Shown one piece after another: positions 8,094 through 16,273 of a stretch of 64,000 nucleotides of DNA (the stretch's first letter is position 1; every line of letters begins with the position of its first letter). Both the position numbers and the translations under genes were made by a program. The notes below the pieces were generated by a model. That model was not told the origin of the DNA and made no database searches. It saw only the letters and a program-made list of their open reading frames with translations. The DNA is taken from positions 62,001-126,000 of the forward strand of contig NYMS01000013.1 in the NCBI GenBank assembly GCA_002529455.1, given 5' to 3'. Source of the DNA: Glycomyces fuscus. GTDB lineage: Bacteria > Actinomycetota > Actinomycetes > Streptosporangiales > Streptosporangiaceae.

Positions 8094-8807
8094 ATGGACA
8101 CGACCCGCAACCCCGTCGCCCGGCTCCTGGCCGATACCCGTTACACCCTCCTGGGCCTGCCGACGGCCCTCATCGCCTTCACGGTCGTCCTGACGGGCCT
8201 GGCCGCCGGGGCGGGCACCGCCATCGTCATGGCGGGCCTGTTCCTGATGACGGGCACCCTGTACGCCGCACGCGGGTTCGCCCACGTCGAACGCATCCGC
8301 CTGGCCGACCTGGGCCGCCGACCGGTGGTGCGCCGCCCCTACCGCTCCCCCGCCCCCGGAGCCGGCCCCCTGCGCCGAGTCCTGGCCCCCCTGGCCTGCC
8401 CGCAGAGCTGGCTGGACGCCCTGCACGCGCTGGTGCTCATGCCCGTGGCCGTGGTCGGCTTCTGCCTCACCGTCACCTGGTGGGCGGGCGCCCTGGCCGG
8501 ACTGCTCCACCCGCTGTGGGGCTGGTCGCTCTACACCATCCCCGGCTACACCGACGTGGGCGCCCAGCTCGTGCCCGAGTCCCCGATGCTGGGGACCACG
8601 GCGGTGCACATGCTCGCGGGACTGCTGTTCGCCCTCACCCTGCCCCTGGTGGTGCGCGCCTGCGCCTACGCCCAGGCCGCGCTCGGCCGCGCCCTGCTGC
8701 TGGCCCCCGAGGACCCCCACGTGGGCGTGTACGCCGCGGTGCCCCGCCCCCAGGAGCCCGCCCGGGGCCGGGTGCGGACCGTTCCCCCCGTGGCCACGGG
8801 CGTGTGA
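8094..8807 (+). CDS. Putative sensor-domain membrane protein (PF13796-like), no kinase
   Basis: A 237-residue protein matching the membrane sensor module found N-terminal to many actinobacterial histidine kinases. It has two hydrophobic hairpins (LLGLPTALIAFTVVLTGL plus GTAIVMAGLFLMTGTL; then LDALHALVLMPVAVVGFCLTVTW), a central W-G..LYTIPGYTDVG loop, a further pair around LLFALTLPLVVRACAYAQA, and a polar tail. No kinase domain follows; the frame stops at 8807 and the next gene is leftward. It is thus a stand-alone sensor, a common arrangement. No ribosome-binding site is visible. TAACTT (8081-8086) ends 7 nt before the ATG, which suggests a leaderless mRNA and supports this start over upstream GTG codons. 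Confidence 0.75.
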   Translation: MDTTRNPVARLLADTRYTLLGLPTALIAFTVVLTGLAAGAGTAIVMAGLFLMTGTLYAARGFAHVERIRLADLGRRPVVRRPYRSPAPGAGPLRRVLAPLACPQSWLDALHALVLMPVAVVGFCLTVTWWAGALAGLLHPLWGWSLYTIPGYTDVGAQLVPESPMLGTTAVHMLAGLLFALTLPLVVRACAYAQAALGRALLLAPEDPHVGVYAAVPRPQEPARGRVRTVPPVATGV

Positions 8808-8926
8808 GGCCCGCGCTCCGGCGCCCTGCACTCCGCCCCGCCCCCGAGGGCCGGGCGGCGGTGCCGTCGTCGGATGGAGCGGGCCCCGACACGGCACCCG
8901 CCGGATCCGCGCGACCACGCGGCTTC

Positions 8927-9790
8927 TCAGGGCCGCGGCCGCTCCCCGTACAGTTCCGAGAGCAGGGCCACGGCCGCGAAGGTGGCCGGGTGCGGGTCGT
9001 GGCGCCGCCAGACCACCCGGACCGGGACGCGCGGCGCGTCGCCCACCAGGCGGAAGGCGATGCCGTCGCGCCGGTACTGGGTCACGGTGCTCTCCGCGGT
9101 GATCCCGACGCTGCGCCCGGTCGCGATCCCGGCCAGCCAGTCGTCGATGTCGTTGACGTGCTCCAGGGTCGGCCTCGTCCGCTCCGGCCACAGTTCGGCG
9201 GTGGTGGTGCCCGTCCGGCGGTCGATGAGCACGTGGCGGTCGGCGATCTCGGCCAGGCGGATGGAGCGGCGCCGGGCCCAGGGGTCGTCGGAGGCCATGG
9301 CGCAGTAGCGGCGCTCCCGCCCGACCACAGTGCTGTCGAAGCGGCGCCCGTCGAAGGCGGCGCGGACCACGGCCAGGTCGCACAGCCCCTCCGCCAGCCC
9401 GCCGGTGGGCGAGTTGGTCCGCACCAGGTGCAGGTCCACGTCGGGGTGGCGGGCCGCCCAGAGCCGCTGGAACTCGGCGGTGTGGCGGCCCACGGCCGAC
9501 CACGCGTGCCCCAGGCGCAGGCGGCTGTGCCCGGTGGTGGCCTCGCGCACCAGGTTGTCGGCCTCGGCCAGCACCGCCCGCGCCCGGGCCAGGACCTGCA
9601 CGCCCGCCGTGGTGGGGGCCACGTCGCGGCTGGTGCGGTGCAGCAGCCGCGCTCCCAGGAACCGTTCCAGCGCGGCGAGGTTGCGCGAGACGGCCGCCTG
9701 GGAGGTGCCCAGTTCGAGGGCGGCCTCGGTGAAGCTCCCGGTGTCGACGATGGCGACCAGGCAGCGCAGGTGCCGCAGTTCCATATCCAT
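8927..9790 (-). CDS. LysR family transcriptional regulator
   Basis: A 287-residue LysR protein. The winged HTH is at residues about 5-62 (ELRHLRCLVAIVDTGSFTEA, then LGTSQAAVSRNLAALERFLGARLLHR), and the remainder is the periplasmic-binding-like effector domain (LRLGHAWSAVG ... RRDGIAFRLVG). It faces the EamA exporter divergently, the classic layout in which the regulator controls the transporter. The ATG at 9790 fits a TACGGT -10 (complement of 9797-9802) ending 6 nt upstream, so the gene is probably leaderless; the ATG at 9784 is the alternative. Inducer unknown. Confidence 0.87.
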   Translation of the reverse strand: MDMELRHLRCLVAIVDTGSFTEAALELGTSQAAVSRNLAALERFLGARLLHRTSRDVAPTTAGVQVLARARAVLAEADNLVREATTGHSRLRLGHAWSAVGRHTAEFQRLWAARHPDVDLHLVRTNSPTGGLAEGLCDLAVVRAAFDGRRFDSTVVGRERRYCAMASDDPWARRRSIRLAEIADRHVLIDRRTGTTTAELWPERTRPTLEHVNDIDDWLAGIATGRSVGITAESTVTQYRRDGIAFRLVGDAPRVPVRVVWRRHDPHPATFAAVALLSELYGERPRP

Positions 9791-9834
9791 ACGCACACCG
9801 TATAGACGAACTGTCGTATGCATTTTGCGTATGC
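9789..9834. promoter_or_regulatory. LysR/EamA divergent control region with CGTAT repeats
   Basis: The inverted pair ATACG-N5-CGTAT (9789-9803) overlaps the LysR start codon, and two direct CGTATG copies follow (9815-9820 and 9829-9834). The phasing (16 and 14 bp) and the dyad are what one expects of a LysR recognition site plus activation site spread over a divergent promoter. The LysR -10 (TACGGT on the minus strand) lies inside the first dyad, so binding there would give autorepression. Confidence 0.5.
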
Positions 9835-9858
9835 GCTGTCGGGCCGCATGCTCGCCCC

Positions 9859-10842
9859 ATGGAGACCTCGACGGGAACGGCGCGGGAGACGGCCGCGTCC
9901 GGAGCGGACCCGGGCGCTCGCGGGCGTCTGGCCGGCACGCTGGTGATGCTGTGCGGCGGAATGTCCAACCAGCTGGGCGCCTCCGCAGCCGCACTGGCCT
10001 TTCCGGTGATCGGTCCGGCCGGTGTGGTGGCCGTGCGCCAGTGGGTCGCGGGGGTGGTGCTGGTGTCGCTGGGACGCCCCCGGTGGCGTTCCTTCACCTG
10101 GTCTCAGTGGTGGCCGGTGCTGTCCATGGCCGTGGTCTTCGCGACCATGAACCTGACCCTGTACTTCGCCGTCGACCGGATCGGCCTGGGACTGGCGGTG
10201 ACCTTGGAGTTCCTCGGCCCCCTGGCCGTGGCGCTGGCCGCCTCGCGCCGGTGGGTGGACCTAGGGTGTGCCCTGACGGCCGGGGCCGCGGTGGCGGTGC
10301 TGATGCGCCCGCAGCCCAGCAGCGACCACCTGGGCATGGCGCTGGCCCTGCTGGCCGCGGCCTGCTGGGCCGGTTACATCCTGCTCAACCGCACGGTGGG
10401 GCGGCGGGTGGCGGGCATCGAGGGCTCCGCCGCGGCGGCGGGGGCCTCCGCCCTGCTGTTCGTGCCGGTGGGAACGTGGGTGCTGGTGCACCACCCGCCC
10501 ACGCCCGCGGCCCTGGCCTGCGCCGCGGCGGCGGGGGTGCTGTCCTCGACCGTGCCGTTCCTGGGGGACCTGTTCGCCCTGCGGCGGGTCCCGGCCCGCT
10601 TCTTCGGCCTGTTCATGAGCGTCCACCCGGTGATGGCCGCCCTGGCAGGGCTGGTGGTGCTGGGCCAGGAGCTGGCCAGTGCGGACTGGGCGGCGATCGG
10701 GGCGGTGGTGGCCGCCAACGCCGCCAGTGCCCTGAGCGCGGGGCGCGGCGGGAGGACCGGGAGGGCGGTGCGCCCGCGCCCCTCGGGGCCGGACGGCCCG
10801 GGGGACCACCCGCCTAGAGGGGGTCCGCCACCAGGAACATGA
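9859..10842 (+). CDS. EamA/DMT-superfamily exporter
   Basis: A 327-residue permease with about ten membrane segments in two EamA repeats, for example MLCGGMSNQLGASAAALAFPV, VRQWVAGVVLVSL, VTLEFLGPLAVALA, LGMALALLAAACWAGYILLNR and the second-repeat VHPVMAALAGLVVLGQEL. VTLEFLGPLAVALA matches the RhtA-type branch associated with export of homoserine/threonine and other small metabolites. The C-terminal 30 residues are a basic, proline-rich cytoplasmic tail. It is divergent from the LysR gene that probably controls it. The 3' end overlaps by 29 bp the 3' end of the leftward DUF3592 remnant. The substrate is not predictable. Confidence 0.85.
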   Translation: METSTGTARETAASGADPGARGRLAGTLVMLCGGMSNQLGASAAALAFPVIGPAGVVAVRQWVAGVVLVSLGRPRWRSFTWSQWWPVLSMAVVFATMNLTLYFAVDRIGLGLAVTLEFLGPLAVALAASRRWVDLGCALTAGAAVAVLMRPQPSSDHLGMALALLAAACWAGYILLNRTVGRRVAGIEGSAAAAGASALLFVPVGTWVLVHHPPTPAALACAAAAGVLSSTVPFLGDLFALRRVPARFFGLFMSVHPVMAALAGLVVLGQELASADWAAIGAVVAANAASALSAGRGGRTGRAVRPRPSGPDGPGDHPPRGGPPPGT

Positions 10843-11138
10843 GGCCGACGACCGTCCCGACGAGGGCGAACCCGAGGCCGAGGACGACCAGGACCGCGAC
10901 GGGTCCGCACCCCCGCGTGTGGGCCTCGGGCACCGAGAACCGCGCCGTGGCCGCGGGGACTCCTGGCGAGGGGGTGGACCGAGCTGACGACACCCCGTGC
11001 ACGCACGCCGGTCCCGTCCAGGCGGCGGGCGTCGCGCCGGGACCGCAGGGCCGCCGACAGGGCCTTGAGGCCGGAGCGGAGCGAGTACGCGCAGACAAGG
11101 ACCATGAGGAGGAGCGGGAGGAGCCCCTGGAGTTCCAC
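10814..11138 (-). pseudogene. DUF3592-like small membrane protein, frameshifted
   Basis: Two leftward frames each hold half of one protein. The frame starting at 11138 gives an N-terminal membrane helix and basic stretch (MELQGLLPLLLMVLVCAYSL, then KALSAALRSRRDARRLDGTG, GVVSSVH). The frame ending at 10814 gives VPEAHTRGC and a second helix (PVAVLVVLGLGFALVGTVVG ... VADPL, stop). A shift somewhere near 10950-10985 joins them into an ~108-residue protein with the helix-loop-helix plan and the G(T)V motif of DUF3592 proteins, but shorter than usual. Either the gene is broken, with part of the central domain lost, or the window has a sequencing indel. No function is assigned. Confidence 0.55.
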
Positions 11139-11278
11139 CGGATCGTTCTACCAGAGCACGGGTGGCCCCAGAAGGGGCGTACACGGGCCGGATCCGGTCA
11201 CCGGGGCGGCGGGCCGGGGGTGTCGGCTGAGGGGCGGCGGTCCGCGGGCGGTGGCGGGAGGGCCTCCCGGCGCGGGGT

Positions 11279-11309
11279 TTGACCTCAATATTTGTTGAGG
11301 TTCTACGGT
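11279..11309 (+). promoter_or_regulatory. SoxR/MerR-type promoter and operator
   Basis: TTGACC (-35, 11279-11284) and TACGGT (-10, 11304-11309) are separated by exactly 19 bp, the over-long spacer typical of MerR-family promoters. The spacer region carries the 18-bp palindrome CCTCAATATTTGTTGAGG (11283-11300). Its outer CCTCAA/TTGAGG arms and length match the SoxR box (CCTCAAG..CTTGAGG) known from E. coli and Streptomyces. This predicts that the ABC exporter just downstream is switched on by a redox-sensing SoxR-like activator encoded elsewhere. Confidence 0.75.
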
Positions 11310-11345
11310 TTGACCACTGACCCCGACAGGACCCGGTGGACGACC

Positions 11346-13244
11346 ATGAGCATGGAAATGGCCGCGTGGAACTCGATCTACCACGCGATGCACGCCCGAG
11401 AGGACCAGCGCCCCTTCTCCCTACCCGCCCTGCGCCGGATCGCCTCCTTCGCCCGGCCCCACACGCGGCACCTGGCCTGGTTCGTGGTCCTGAGCGTGGC
11501 CACCGCCGTCCTGACCGTGGCCTCCCCGATCCTGGCCGGACGGGTCGTCAACACCATCACCGGGGGCGGCCCGCTGGAGCCGGTGCTGTTCCTGGCCGGG
11601 CTCATCGCCGCCGTCGCGGTCCTGGAGGCCTCACTGGGGCTGGTGGTGCGCTGGCTCTCGTCCCGGGTCGGGGAGGGGCTCATCCTGGACCTGCGCACCA
11701 CCGTCTACGACCACGTCCAGCGCATGCCGGTCGCCTTCTTCACCCGCACCCGCACCGGCGCCCTGGTCAGCCGCCTCAACAACGACGTCATCGGCGCCCA
11801 GCGCGCCTTCAGCGACGTGCTCTCCGGGGTGGTCAGCAACCTGGTCACCCTGGTCCTGGCCCTGGGCGTCATGCTCGCCCTGTCCTGGCAGATCACCCTG
11901 CTCGCACTCGTGCTGCTGCCGCTGTTCGTGGTGCCCGCCCGCCGCATGGGCGCGCGCCTGGCCAGGATCGAGCGCGAGCGCACCGTCCACAACGCGGCCA
12001 TGGGCACCCAGATGACCGAGCGCTTCTCCGCGCCCGGCGCCACCCTGGTCAAGCTCTTCGGCCGCCCCGAGGACGAGTCGGCCGAGTTCGCCCGCCGCGC
12101 CGGACGGGTCCGCGACATCGGCGTGCGCACCGCGATGGTCCAGGAGGTCTTCTTCACCGCCCTGACCCTGGTCTCGGCGCTGGCCCTGGCCCTGGTCTAC
12201 GGTCTGGGAGGGTTCTACGCCCTGAGCGGGAGCCTGGACGCGGGCACCGTGGTGTCCATGGGCATGCTCCTCACCCGCCTGTACGCCCCGCTCACCTCCC
12301 TGGCCAGCGCCCGCGTGGAGGTCATGAGCGCCCTGGTCAGCTTCAGCCGGGTCTTCGAGATCCTGGACCTGCGCCCCCTGGTGGAGGAGGGGGAGGGGGC
12401 CCGCGAGGTCCCCGCCGGACCGGTGTCCGTGGAGTTCGACGACGTCTCCTTCGCCTACCCCTCCGCGGACAAGGTGTCGCTGGCCTCCCTGGAGGACGTC
12501 GCCACCCTGGACACCTCCGAGCAGCGCGAGGTCCTGCACGGGGTGTCCTTCCGGATCGAACCCGGGCAGACGGTCGCCCTGGTGGGCTCCTCCGGCGCGG
12601 GCAAGTCCACCATCGCCCAGCTGACCCCGCGCCTGTACGACGTGGACTCGGGAGCCGTGCGCCTGGCGGGGGTGGACGTGCGCGACCTGACCTTCGCGTC
12701 CGTGCGCGCCACCCTGGGCATGGTCACCCAGGACGGGCACCTGTTCCACGAGACCGTCCGCGCCAACCTGTCGCTGGCCCGGCCCGGGGCCACCGAGGAG
12801 GAACTGTGGGACGCGCTGCGCCGGGCCCGCCTGGACGAGCTCGTCGCCTCCCTGCCCGACGGTCTGGACACGGTGGTCGGCGAGCGCGGGTACCGCTTCT
12901 CCGGCGGCGAGCGCCAGCGCCTGACCATCGCCCGCCTGCTGGTGGCCGGGCCCGAGGTGGTCATCCTCGACGAGGCCACCTCGGCCCTGGACTCCACCTC
13001 CGAGGCGGCGGTGCAGGCAGCCCTGGCCGAGGCCCTGGAGGGGCGGACCGCGCTGGTCATCGCCCACCGGCTCTCCACCGTCCGCGCCGCCGACGCCATC
13101 CTGGTCGTGGAGGCCGGGCGGATCGTGGAGCGCGGTACCCACACCGAGCTGTTGGCCCGGGGCGGCCGCTACGCCGAGCTGTACCGGACCCAGTTCGCCG
13201 CGGACGACTCCGCGGCGGTCCCGGCCGGGCAGGCGGTGTCCTAG
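11346..13244 (+). CDS. ABC exporter, fused membrane and ATPase domains
   Basis: A 632-residue half-transporter of the MsbA/MDR type. The membrane domain (about residues 35-330) has six helices and the TRTGALVSRLNNDV coupling region. The nucleotide-binding domain carries Walker A GSSGAGKS (from residue 414), signature FSGGERQR (about 518), Walker B VVILDEATSALD (about 538) and the H-loop IAHRLSTVRAAD. An insertion of some 20 residues (around KVSLASLEDVATLDTSEQRE) separates the A-loop strand from VLHGVSF; a homodimer is likely since no second half-transporter is adjacent. The start at ATG 11346 keeps the SoxR-type promoter outside the gene; in-frame codons at 11292 lie inside that promoter. Probable role: efflux of redox-active compounds, by analogy with SoxR-controlled exporters of Streptomyces. 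Confidence 0.88.
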   Translation: MSMEMAAWNSIYHAMHAREDQRPFSLPALRRIASFARPHTRHLAWFVVLSVATAVLTVASPILAGRVVNTITGGGPLEPVLFLAGLIAAVAVLEASLGLVVRWLSSRVGEGLILDLRTTVYDHVQRMPVAFFTRTRTGALVSRLNNDVIGAQRAFSDVLSGVVSNLVTLVLALGVMLALSWQITLLALVLLPLFVVPARRMGARLARIERERTVHNAAMGTQMTERFSAPGATLVKLFGRPEDESAEFARRAGRVRDIGVRTAMVQEVFFTALTLVSALALALVYGLGGFYALSGSLDAGTVVSMGMLLTRLYAPLTSLASARVEVMSALVSFSRVFEILDLRPLVEEGEGAREVPAGPVSVEFDDVSFAYPSADKVSLASLEDVATLDTSEQREVLHGVSFRIEPGQTVALVGSSGAGKSTIAQLTPRLYDVDSGAVRLAGVDVRDLTFASVRATLGMVTQDGHLFHETVRANLSLARPGATEEELWDALRRARLDELVASLPDGLDTVVGERGYRFSGGERQRLTIARLLVAGPEVVILDEATSALDSTSEAAVQAALAEALEGRTALVIAHRLSTVRAADAILVVEAGRIVERGTHTELLARGGRYAELYRTQFAADDSAAVPAGQAVS

Positions 13245-13329
13245 ACGGTCTCCGGGGCGGCCCCGGACGGAGCCTCCCCCGCGCCGGGGCGGGCGTCCCG
13301 GGAAGGGGGCCGCGCCGCCGCCGCAGACC

Positions 13330-13361
13330 CCGTCCCCCGGTGGCGCCACACCGGGGGACGG
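13330..13361. terminator. GC-rich hairpin terminator
   Basis: CCGTCCCCCGGTG and CACCGGGGGACGG form a perfect 13-bp stem around GCGCCA. It lies 86 bp after the ABC exporter stop and before the convergent acetyltransferase gene. There is no T-run, as is usual in actinomycetes. A smaller stem (TCCGGGGC/GCCCCGGA, 13251-13267) lies just after the exporter stop. Confidence 0.6.
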
Positions 13362-13482
13362 TCCCGTGCGCGGATGGGCGCCGGAGCGGGCTTCCCGAGC
13401 AGCTCCTACGGTGCCGCGACGCCCTGGTCGCCACGGCCCTCGGCGGCGGCCCGGACCGCTCCCGCGTCCGGAGCCGCAGGGG

Positions 13483-14034
13483 TCAGATGTGGCGCACCAC
13501 GCGAGCCGGGTTGCCGACCGCCACCACGTTGGCGGGCAGGTCGCGCACGACCACCGCTCCGGCGCCCACCACGGTGTTCTCCCCGATCGTCACACCGGGG
13601 CAGACGATGACCCCGCCGCCCAGCCACACGTTGTCGCCGATGGTGATCGGCTCGGCCGCCTCCCACTTGGCGCGCCGCTGCTCGGGGTCCACGGGGTGGG
13701 TGGGGGTGAGCAGCTGCACGTTCGGGCCGATCTGCACGTCCGCGCCGATGCTGATCGGGGCCACGTCCAGCATCACCGCGCCGCAGTTGACGAACGTGCG
13801 CGCGCCGATGCTGATCCGCTGGCCGTAGTCCACCCGCAGCGGCGGCCGGACCCAGGCCCCCTCCCCCAGCTCGCCGACCAGTTCGGCCAGGAGCTCCCCG
13901 CGCGCCGGATCATCGACGGAGGCGCTGTTGAACGCCTCCGCGCGCCTCTCCGCCCGGACGAGGTCGGCCTGGATCTCGGGGTCGTCCGCCTGGTAGAGCT
14001 CACCGGCGAGCATGCGTTCCTTCTGGCTGGTCAC
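13483..14034 (-). CDS. Maltose/galactoside-type O-acetyltransferase (left-handed beta-helix)
   Basis: A 183-residue hexapeptide-repeat acetyltransferase of the Maa/LacA/NodL family. The N-terminal helical cap is MLAGELYQADDPEIQADLVRAE-like, and the beta-helix follows with repeated [LIV]-G-x4 turns: ISIGARTFVNCGAV, ISIGADVQIGPNVQ, ITIGDNVWLGGGV, VTIGENTVVGAGAV. LLTPTHPVDPEQR holds the expected catalytic histidine. Family members acetylate the 6-hydroxyl of sugars or related acceptors using acetyl-CoA as trimers. The start is the GTG at 14034, with GAAGGG 6 nt upstream; GTG 14037 is too close. It may be co-transcribed with the acyltransferase gene upstream (gap 101 bp). Confidence 0.88.
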   Translation of the reverse strand: MTSQKERMLAGELYQADDPEIQADLVRAERRAEAFNSASVDDPARGELLAELVGELGEGAWVRPPLRVDYGQRISIGARTFVNCGAVMLDVAPISIGADVQIGPNVQLLTPTHPVDPEQRRAKWEAAEPITIGDNVWLGGGVIVCPGVTIGENTVVGAGAVVVRDLPANVVAVGNPARVVRHI

Positions 14035-14135
14035 CACGGTCCCTTCGTGTCGGTCGCCGTCCGACCCTAGCCCGGTACACGCGGGAGGGCGGAACCCGTC
14101 TCCGGCTCCTCCGGAGGCGGATCCCGCCCGGCCCC

Positions 14136-15323
14136 TCAGAGGATCCGTCTGGCTCCGGGCAGGGCGCGGACCGCCGCCGCCAGTGCCCAGCAGACGGGAA
14201 CGGCGATCGCGGACAGGCCGAGGAACTTGACGACCGCGCTGGCCTCCCAGCCGCTCAGGGCCATGCCCAGGACGACCAGCACCAGCGGGTGCAGGAAGTA
14301 CACGGCGAAGGCGTTGTCCGACAGCCACCGCGTGACGCGGTGGCTCCGGTCGGCGAAGCGGCGGAAGAACACCGTCAGCGCCAGCACCATGCCCACCGCG
14401 AGACAGGTCTCGGCCGCGGTCTGCGCCAGCGCCTGCCAGGTGCCCGGGGTCAGGGCGGCCTCGCCCAGCGCGAGCATGGTCCCGGACGCCGCCAGCAGGC
14501 CCGACGCGGCCAGGGCGGCGCCGAACACCCCGGCCGCGCCGGGCAGACGGGTCAGCCAGTCTCCCCGGTAGGCGAACACGCCCACGGTGAACAGGGCCGC
14601 GTACTGGGGCACGTAACCCGGTGAGGGCAGGCCGACGACGGGCCAGTAGGGGGCGGGGGCGAGGTAGCGCCAGGCGAAGGAGGCCAGGGTCAGGGCCAGG
14701 GTGAAGCCCAGGACCGGCCACAGCCAGCGCAGCGGCCCGGTGGGGGCGGGAAGGGACGCGACCGGTGCGCCCGCCGCCCCGCGCGAGCGGCGTTCGCGCA
14801 GGCCGCGGACCGCCACGTAGGCCAGACTGAAGACCAGCAGCACCTCCACGAACCACATCGGACCGGGGTCGAAGCTGATCACGTAGAACAGCCAGTAGGG
14901 CAGCTCGGTGCCCCCGGCCGCGGCCTCCTCGGCCGCCGGCGCGTACAGGTGCGCGGTGATCAGCGGACGCACCAGCAGCACGAACAGCAGCAGGGGCGCG
15001 CCCAGGCGCACCAGGCGTTCGCGGACCAGGCCCCCGGCGCCCCTGCGGTCGGCCGCCCCGGGCACGAAGTAGCCCGCGACCAGGAAGAACAGGCCCATGA
15101 AGTAGGTCTGGTTGATGACGACGAACAGGTCGAGCAGGCCCCCGGAGGGGTCCTGGGCGGGCTCGGCGTAGTACCAGACGGGGATGTTGCCGTAGGTGAC
15201 CGCCGCGTGGTGCAGGACCACCAGGACGGTCAGGGCGACGCGCAGGTTGTCGACGTGGTGCAGGCGTCGGCGGGGAGGCGGCGCGGTGTCGGGGCCCGGG
15301 GGCGGGCCGACTTGCTGTGTCAT
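14136..15323 (-). CDS. Acyltransferase family 3 membrane protein
   Basis: A 395-residue integral membrane protein with about ten helices. It starts with a proline-rich cytoplasmic tail and LHHVDNLRVALTVLVVLHHAA, where the D-LR....VLVVLHH motif holds the histidines characteristic of acyltransferase 3/OafA-OPG-type enzymes. Later landmarks are YFMGLFFLVAGYF, FDPGPMWFVEVLLVFSL and NAFAVYFLHPLVLVVLG, the last also typical. Such proteins acylate sugars, lipids or antibiotics at the membrane. Together with the adjacent hexapeptide O-acetyltransferase it may form a small surface-modification unit. The gene follows the TetR gene by 33 bp on the same strand, so autoregulated co-transcription is likely. 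AGGA precedes the ATG closely. Confidence 0.85.
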   Translation of the reverse strand: MTQQVGPPPGPDTAPPPRRRLHHVDNLRVALTVLVVLHHAAVTYGNIPVWYYAEPAQDPSGGLLDLFVVINQTYFMGLFFLVAGYFVPGAADRRGAGGLVRERLVRLGAPLLLFVLLVRPLITAHLYAPAAEEAAAGGTELPYWLFYVISFDPGPMWFVEVLLVFSLAYVAVRGLRERRSRGAAGAPVASLPAPTGPLRWLWPVLGFTLALTLASFAWRYLAPAPYWPVVGLPSPGYVPQYAALFTVGVFAYRGDWLTRLPGAAGVFGAALAASGLLAASGTMLALGEAALTPGTWQALAQTAAETCLAVGMVLALTVFFRRFADRSHRVTRWLSDNAFAVYFLHPLVLVVLGMALSGWEASAVVKFLGLSAIAVPVCWALAAAVRALPGARRIL

Positions 15324-15356
15324 GGGTCCTCGTCGCTCGGGGGTGGATGGTGGTGG

Positions 15357-15977
15357 TCAGTCGGCGCGTGTGGCGCGTACGAGCAGTTCGCCCAGTTCGG
15401 CGGCGTGCGCCATGAGGTCGTGGCCGGGATGGGCGCTCCAGTAGGCGAACATCGCGTCGATGGCCGACTGCTGGGTCACCGCCATCACCCGCACGTCGAA
15501 GTCACGGAACTCGCCGCTGCGCTGGCCCTCCCGGTAGAGCCCCTCCAGGGCCTCGTAGAGGGCGTCGGCCTCGACCGTCCCGTAGCGCGGGGAGCCGTCC
15601 TCCTTGCGGGCGTGGGTGAAGATCTGCGCCAGCGTCGCCATGCGTCCGGGGTTGGCGAGCATGTACTCGGCCGCTCCCCGTACGTTGGCGCGCAGCATGT
15701 CGCAGGCGTTCTCCTGCTCCAGGACGCGGGGGACGACCGACTCGGCGATCTCGGTGTAGATGCCCTTCACCGCCTCGTCCATCAGTTCGTCCTTTCCTGC
15801 GAAGTGGTAGGAGATCACGCCCTTGCTGATCCCGGCCGTACGCGCGATCCGCGCCAGGGAGGCGTTGGGGTAGCCCACCTCGGCGATGGTCTCGACCGCC
15901 GCCGCGATGATCTGCGCCCTGCGGGCCTCCTCGATGAAGGACCGCTTCTGGCCGTCTGGATTATTTTTTGACCACAT
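15357..15977 (-). CDS. TetR family transcriptional regulator
   Basis: A 206-residue TetR protein: HTH around residues 33-57 (ASLARIARTAGISKGVISYHF) and a helical ligand-binding region. It is the first gene of an apparent operon with the acyltransferase gene. No ribosome-binding site is seen. A TAAATT hexamer (complement of 15984-15989) ends 6 nt before the ATG, so transcription probably starts at the ATG itself. CCAGAATT(T)AG occurs both here (15980-15990) and again near 16198-16210 in the 296-bp gap to the divergent YheO-type gene; this may be a shared operator. The remainder of that gap has no recognisable feature. Confidence 0.85.
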   Translation of the reverse strand: MWSKNNPDGQKRSFIEEARRAQIIAAAVETIAEVGYPNASLARIARTAGISKGVISYHFAGKDELMDEAVKGIYTEIAESVVPRVLEQENACDMLRANVRGAAEYMLANPGRMATLAQIFTHARKEDGSPRYGTVEADALYEALEGLYREGQRSGEFRDFDVRVMAVTQQSAIDAMFAYWSAHPGHDLMAHAAELGELLVRATRAD

Positions 15978-16273
15978 GGCCAGAATTTAGCACGGCGGGC
16001 CAGAAAGCCATCGGGGATGACCCTGGCCCGGCCCTGGGGCGCCACCCATCCGCCCTGGGGGCCGACCCCGGCCCCACCCCGGACCGTCGCGCTCCCGCCG
16101 TCCCCGGGCGGGGCCGCGGGGGAGGTCGCCGGTCGGGGTGCCCCAGCGGTCCGGCGGGCTCCTGGACGCCCGGCGGCGAAGACGCCTGTACTTTTCGTCC
16201 AGAATTAGATAAAAAGTTCATCTCGACCGGTGCCGTGACACGGACCGATCCGGACCACGGGAAAGGAGCGGCC

